Source: Cytophagales bacterium (GTDB lineage: Bacteria; Bacteroidota; Bacteroidia; Cytophagales; Cyclobacteriaceae). Taken from it: a stretch of 9,245 nucleotides of DNA. Each line of letters opens with the position of its first letter. Within the stretch, counting starts at the first letter, position 1. The notes under the pieces are model-generated. The model saw only the letters and a program-made list of their open reading frames with translations, made no database searches and was not told where the DNA came from. Below, one piece after another: positions 7,546 to 9,245 of this stretch. The DNA is taken from NCBI GenBank assembly GCA_029262955.1, contig JAJCYL010000567.1, positions 1 through 9,245 of the forward strand. Direction: 5' to 3'. The position numbers were made by a program, and so were the translations under genes.

Positions 7546-7560
7546 TGAGAATCATTATCA
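7546..7560. promoter_or_regulatory. Fur-box-like palindrome upstream of the DUF4199/TPR-CHAT operon
   Basis: TGAGAATCATTATCA agrees with the classical 7-1-7 Fur consensus TGATAATnATTATCA at 13 of 14 fixed positions. The wider 19-base stretch 7541-7559 agrees with the GATAATGATAATCATTATC box at 15 of 19 positions when read on the minus strand. It lies in non-coding sequence, about 95-110 bases ahead of the DUF4199 ATG and just past the dihydroorotase-like stop. A position for iron-dependent repression of the downstream pair is plausible, but no clear -7 (TAnnTTTG) and -33 pair was found beside it. The match is seen; regulation by Fur is inferred. Confidence 0.5.
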
Positions 7561-7573
7561 ACAATCTATTCTT

Positions 7574-8833
7574 CTACAAAAAATAGGAATTCTTACCATT
7601 AATGGTAGCCACAACTCTACCGGTTAATTCTTTGTTGTAGTAGTAACTATTCCTTGATTTGGAATAATTGGTGTTGTCATCATACGTCCACTTAATCCTG
7701 GGGTCAAAAATGGTGAGATTGGCCTCTGCACCTTCCTTTAGCACCACTGGCTGCAGTTTCAAGATACGACGGGGCTCGTGTGAAATTTTATCAATAAGAA
7801 GGTCTAAAGGTATTTCTTTCTCGAGTTCTAAGAGGTTAGGTAGTAAGGTTTGCAATCCAATATGTCCAAAATCTGCTAAGTCGAATTCCAGCTTTTTACT
7901 TTCCTCATCATGAGGACGGTGAGCGGTAACAATGACGTCGATGGTATGGTCCAAAACTCCTTTGATAAGAGCGGCAATATCTTTTTTGGTCCTCAAAGGA
8001 GGGTTTACCTTTAAGTTCGTATCAAAGTCATCTAGTAAGCTATCATCTAGTAACAATTGGTGAATCGCCACATCACAAGTGACACTTAGCCCTTTCTTTT
8101 TAGCATTTTTTATCAGTTTAACAGACCCTCCAGAAGAGATGTTACTAAAATGAATCTTGCCGCCGGTGTATTCCAATATTTCCAAATCTCTGGAAATCAT
8201 CAATTCCTCCGCTAAAACCGGCATCCCTTTCATGCCCTGAATGGTGCTGGTCAAACCCTCATTCATTGCTCCAAACTGAGTCAACATTTTATCTTCCGGA
8301 CGGTTAATTAATAGTCCGTTAAATTTTTGCAAGTATTGAAGGGTCTTCAATAAGATGTCAGAATTCCATACTGGTTCAACCCCATCTGAGAAGGCTATTG
8401 CTCCTGCATGATTCATATCGATCATTTCAGTTAGTTCTTCTCCTTTTGTGCCAATGGTTACTGCAACAATCGGGAAGACATCTGTGACCTGGTGGCTGTT
8501 GTTGGCCTTTAAATAGGCTATATCATTTTTTGAAGCAACTACTGGCAAGGTATTGGGCAAATGTGCAATACCGGTAAAACCGCCTGCTGCCGCAGCACTG
8601 GCCCCACTTGTGCGGTCCTCTTTATGCTCATTTCCCGGATCTCCGAACAGGCAATTCATATCAAACCAGCCGGGAGAAGCAATCATGCCTTCGGCGTCAA
8701 TCTCTCTTCCTTTTGATCTACTAATCTTCCCAATCTTGACGATTAGTCCATTATCAATAAGAATATCAACTTTTTTATTATGGTATTTGGAGTGTTTGTC
8801 AGATATCGTAACTGATCGTAAAGTCAGGCTCAT
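7574..8833 (-). CDS. Degenerate dihydroorotase (amidohydrolase fold, metal ligands lost)
   Basis: A 419-residue cytoplasmic protein of normal length for a class I dihydroorotase, the enzyme closing carbamoyl-aspartate to dihydroorotate in pyrimidine synthesis. Family landmarks are SPGWFD (53-58), GDPGNEHKEDRTSG (64-77), ALPN-like HLPNTLPV (91-98), GAIAFSDG (144-151), KVNPPLRTKKD (275-285) and FGHIGLQTLLP (322-332). The metal site is broken. The usual HxH after PGxxD is Asn60 and Leu62. The loop Arg before the D/EPG is Gly64. The His of the HxED motif is Arg178 (RPED). The second His of the HxxH motif is Asn231. The Asp of TDHAPH is Ala304 (TAHRPH). It is therefore very likely non-catalytic, like the PyrC-prime pseudo-subunits that support aspartate transcarbamoylase; many Bacteroidota carry such PGWFD-type copies. 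The ATG directly abuts the stop of the upstream BatA-like gene, indicating co-transcription. Confidence 0.9.
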   Translation of the reverse strand: MSLTLRSVTISDKHSKYHNKKVDILIDNGLIVKIGKISRSKGREIDAEGMIASPGWFDMNCLFGDPGNEHKEDRTSGASAAAAGGFTGIAHLPNTLPVVASKNDIAYLKANNSHQVTDVFPIVAVTIGTKGEELTEMIDMNHAGAIAFSDGVEPVWNSDILLKTLQYLQKFNGLLINRPEDKMLTQFGAMNEGLTSTIQGMKGMPVLAEELMISRDLEILEYTGGKIHFSNISSGGSVKLIKNAKKKGLSVTCDVAIHQLLLDDSLLDDFDTNLKVNPPLRTKKDIAALIKGVLDHTIDVIVTAHRPHDEESKKLEFDLADFGHIGLQTLLPNLLELEKEIPLDLLIDKISHEPRRILKLQPVVLKEGAEANLTIFDPRIKWTYDDNTNYSKSRNSYYYNKELTGRVVATINGKNSYFL

Positions 8834-9245
8834 CTAGAGAAATCTCAGTAAAAGAACTTCTGCAAGCAGAAATATCAAGGCCAAAACTAAAGCATATTTC
8901 CATAAGTTTATACCCTCGTACCTTTCTTTCATTGCTTGAGAGAAATCTTTGGCATCATCAAACTCAAAAACATCAAGATTAATGACGCTGGAAAAAAGTG
9001 TTTTAATCTCCTCCTCGGATGTTAACTGGTCAAGTTTAGACTCTGATTTTGAATTATTAAATGCCAAAACTGCCTTAACTTTTTTGTCGTCTACAAGGTC
9101 ATAAAATCCACTTCTCAAGGTGTATTTCGGTAAATCAAGTATCAGCTGGTCGCCGATTACCCGTTGATTGGGTATAATTTCCTCTTCCCCATTTTTCAAT
9201 CTATAAATAATATTCTTCGAGAGGTCATCCATTTTCAAAGTTATC
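8834..9245 (-). CDS. C-terminal end of a BatA-domain-like membrane protein (5' end outside window)
   Basis: The last 137 codons of a frame that stays open to the right edge. A TTG at 9236-9238 could be read as a start, but the frame continues upstream of it as I-T and no signal supports initiation there. The fragment shows a beta-rich section with LPKYTLRSGFYDLV (36-49 counted from that TTG), a VLAFNNSKSESKLDQLTSEE segment (57-76) and a terminal membrane helix LWKYALVLALIFLLAEVLLL (112-131) ending RFL. This matches, from memory, the C-terminus of long Bacteroidota proteins whose N-terminus carries a BatA (aerotolerance regulator-like) domain with two membrane helices, which are often found beside a dihydroorotase-like gene. 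Here the dihydroorotase-like gene starts on the next base after the TAG. The N-terminal domain is not in the window, so the family name rests on the tail and on gene order. Confidence 0.65.
   Translation of the reverse strand, partial: ITLKMDDLSKNIIYRLKNGEEEIIPNQRVIGDQLILDLPKYTLRSGFYDLVDDKKVKAVLAFNNSKSESKLDQLTSEEEIKTLFSSVINLDVFEFDDAKDFSQAMKERYEGINLWKYALVLALIFLLAEVLLLRFL

Noticed and set aside
7362..7586. 74-residue plus-strand open frame spanning the spacer
   Set aside because: It overlaps the start of the DUF4199 gene on the other strand, has a low-complexity tail (RIRMRIIINN) created by the Fur-like palindrome, and shows no recognisable domain.
7574..8833. Active pyrC dihydroorotase
   Set aside because: The HxH, HxED, HxxH and TDH metal-binding motifs are all altered, so a catalytic role and the symbol pyrC are not supported.
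9236..9238. TTG as the start codon of the rightmost gene
   Set aside because: The frame stays open through the window edge and the protein reads as the C-terminal tail of a longer BatA-like membrane protein.

Overview
The window looks like a chromosomal segment of a member of the Bacteroidota, probably a marine-type Cytophagales relative. The evidence is moderately low GC, weak or absent Shine-Dalgarno sequences, and typical families: a DUF4199 membrane protein, a BatA-type protein beside a degenerate dihydroorotase, a secreted TPR-CHAT protein, and a lipoprotein GH16 laminarinase. All seven supported genes lie on the minus strand, so transcription runs from right to left. The two outermost genes are cut by the window edges.

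Right part (9245 to 7574): the C-terminal end of a BatA-like membrane protein is followed with no gap by a dihydroorotase-fold protein that has lost nearly all its metal ligands. A 123-base spacer (7451-7573) follows. It holds a near-perfect Fur-box-like 7-1-7 palindrome and a GC-rich dispersed-type palindrome nested in a larger imperfect inverted repeat.

Middle (7450 to 4032): a small DUF4199-type membrane protein overlaps by 4 bases (ATGA) with a 964-residue exported protein. That protein has about eight TPR repeats and a C-terminal CHAT (caspase-like) protease domain with an intact His/Cys dyad. The two genes are probably translationally coupled and may be iron-regulated through the Fur-like site.

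Left part (4031 to 1): a 133-base spacer with several layered repeats precedes a compact sugar-use operon. It encodes an MFS sugar/H+ symporter, a GH16 beta-glucanase lipoprotein overlapping it by 4 bases, and, 53 bases on, the N-terminal 346 residues of a large cytoplasmic protein. That protein resembles the GH94/GH149-type glucan phosphorylases. The simplest reading is a small laminarin (beta-1,3-glucan) route without SusC/SusD in view: cut the glucan outside, import the products by symport, and phosphorolyse them to glucose-1-phosphate inside.

No RNA gene, CRISPR array, insertion sequence or transposase was seen. The most interesting items are the Fur-like box ahead of the DUF4199/TPR-CHAT pair, the shared AATCCCAAA leader motif at the first start codon of two operons, the layered repeats ahead of the sugar operon, the inactive dihydroorotase, and a roughly 60-residue insertion in the sugar porter.
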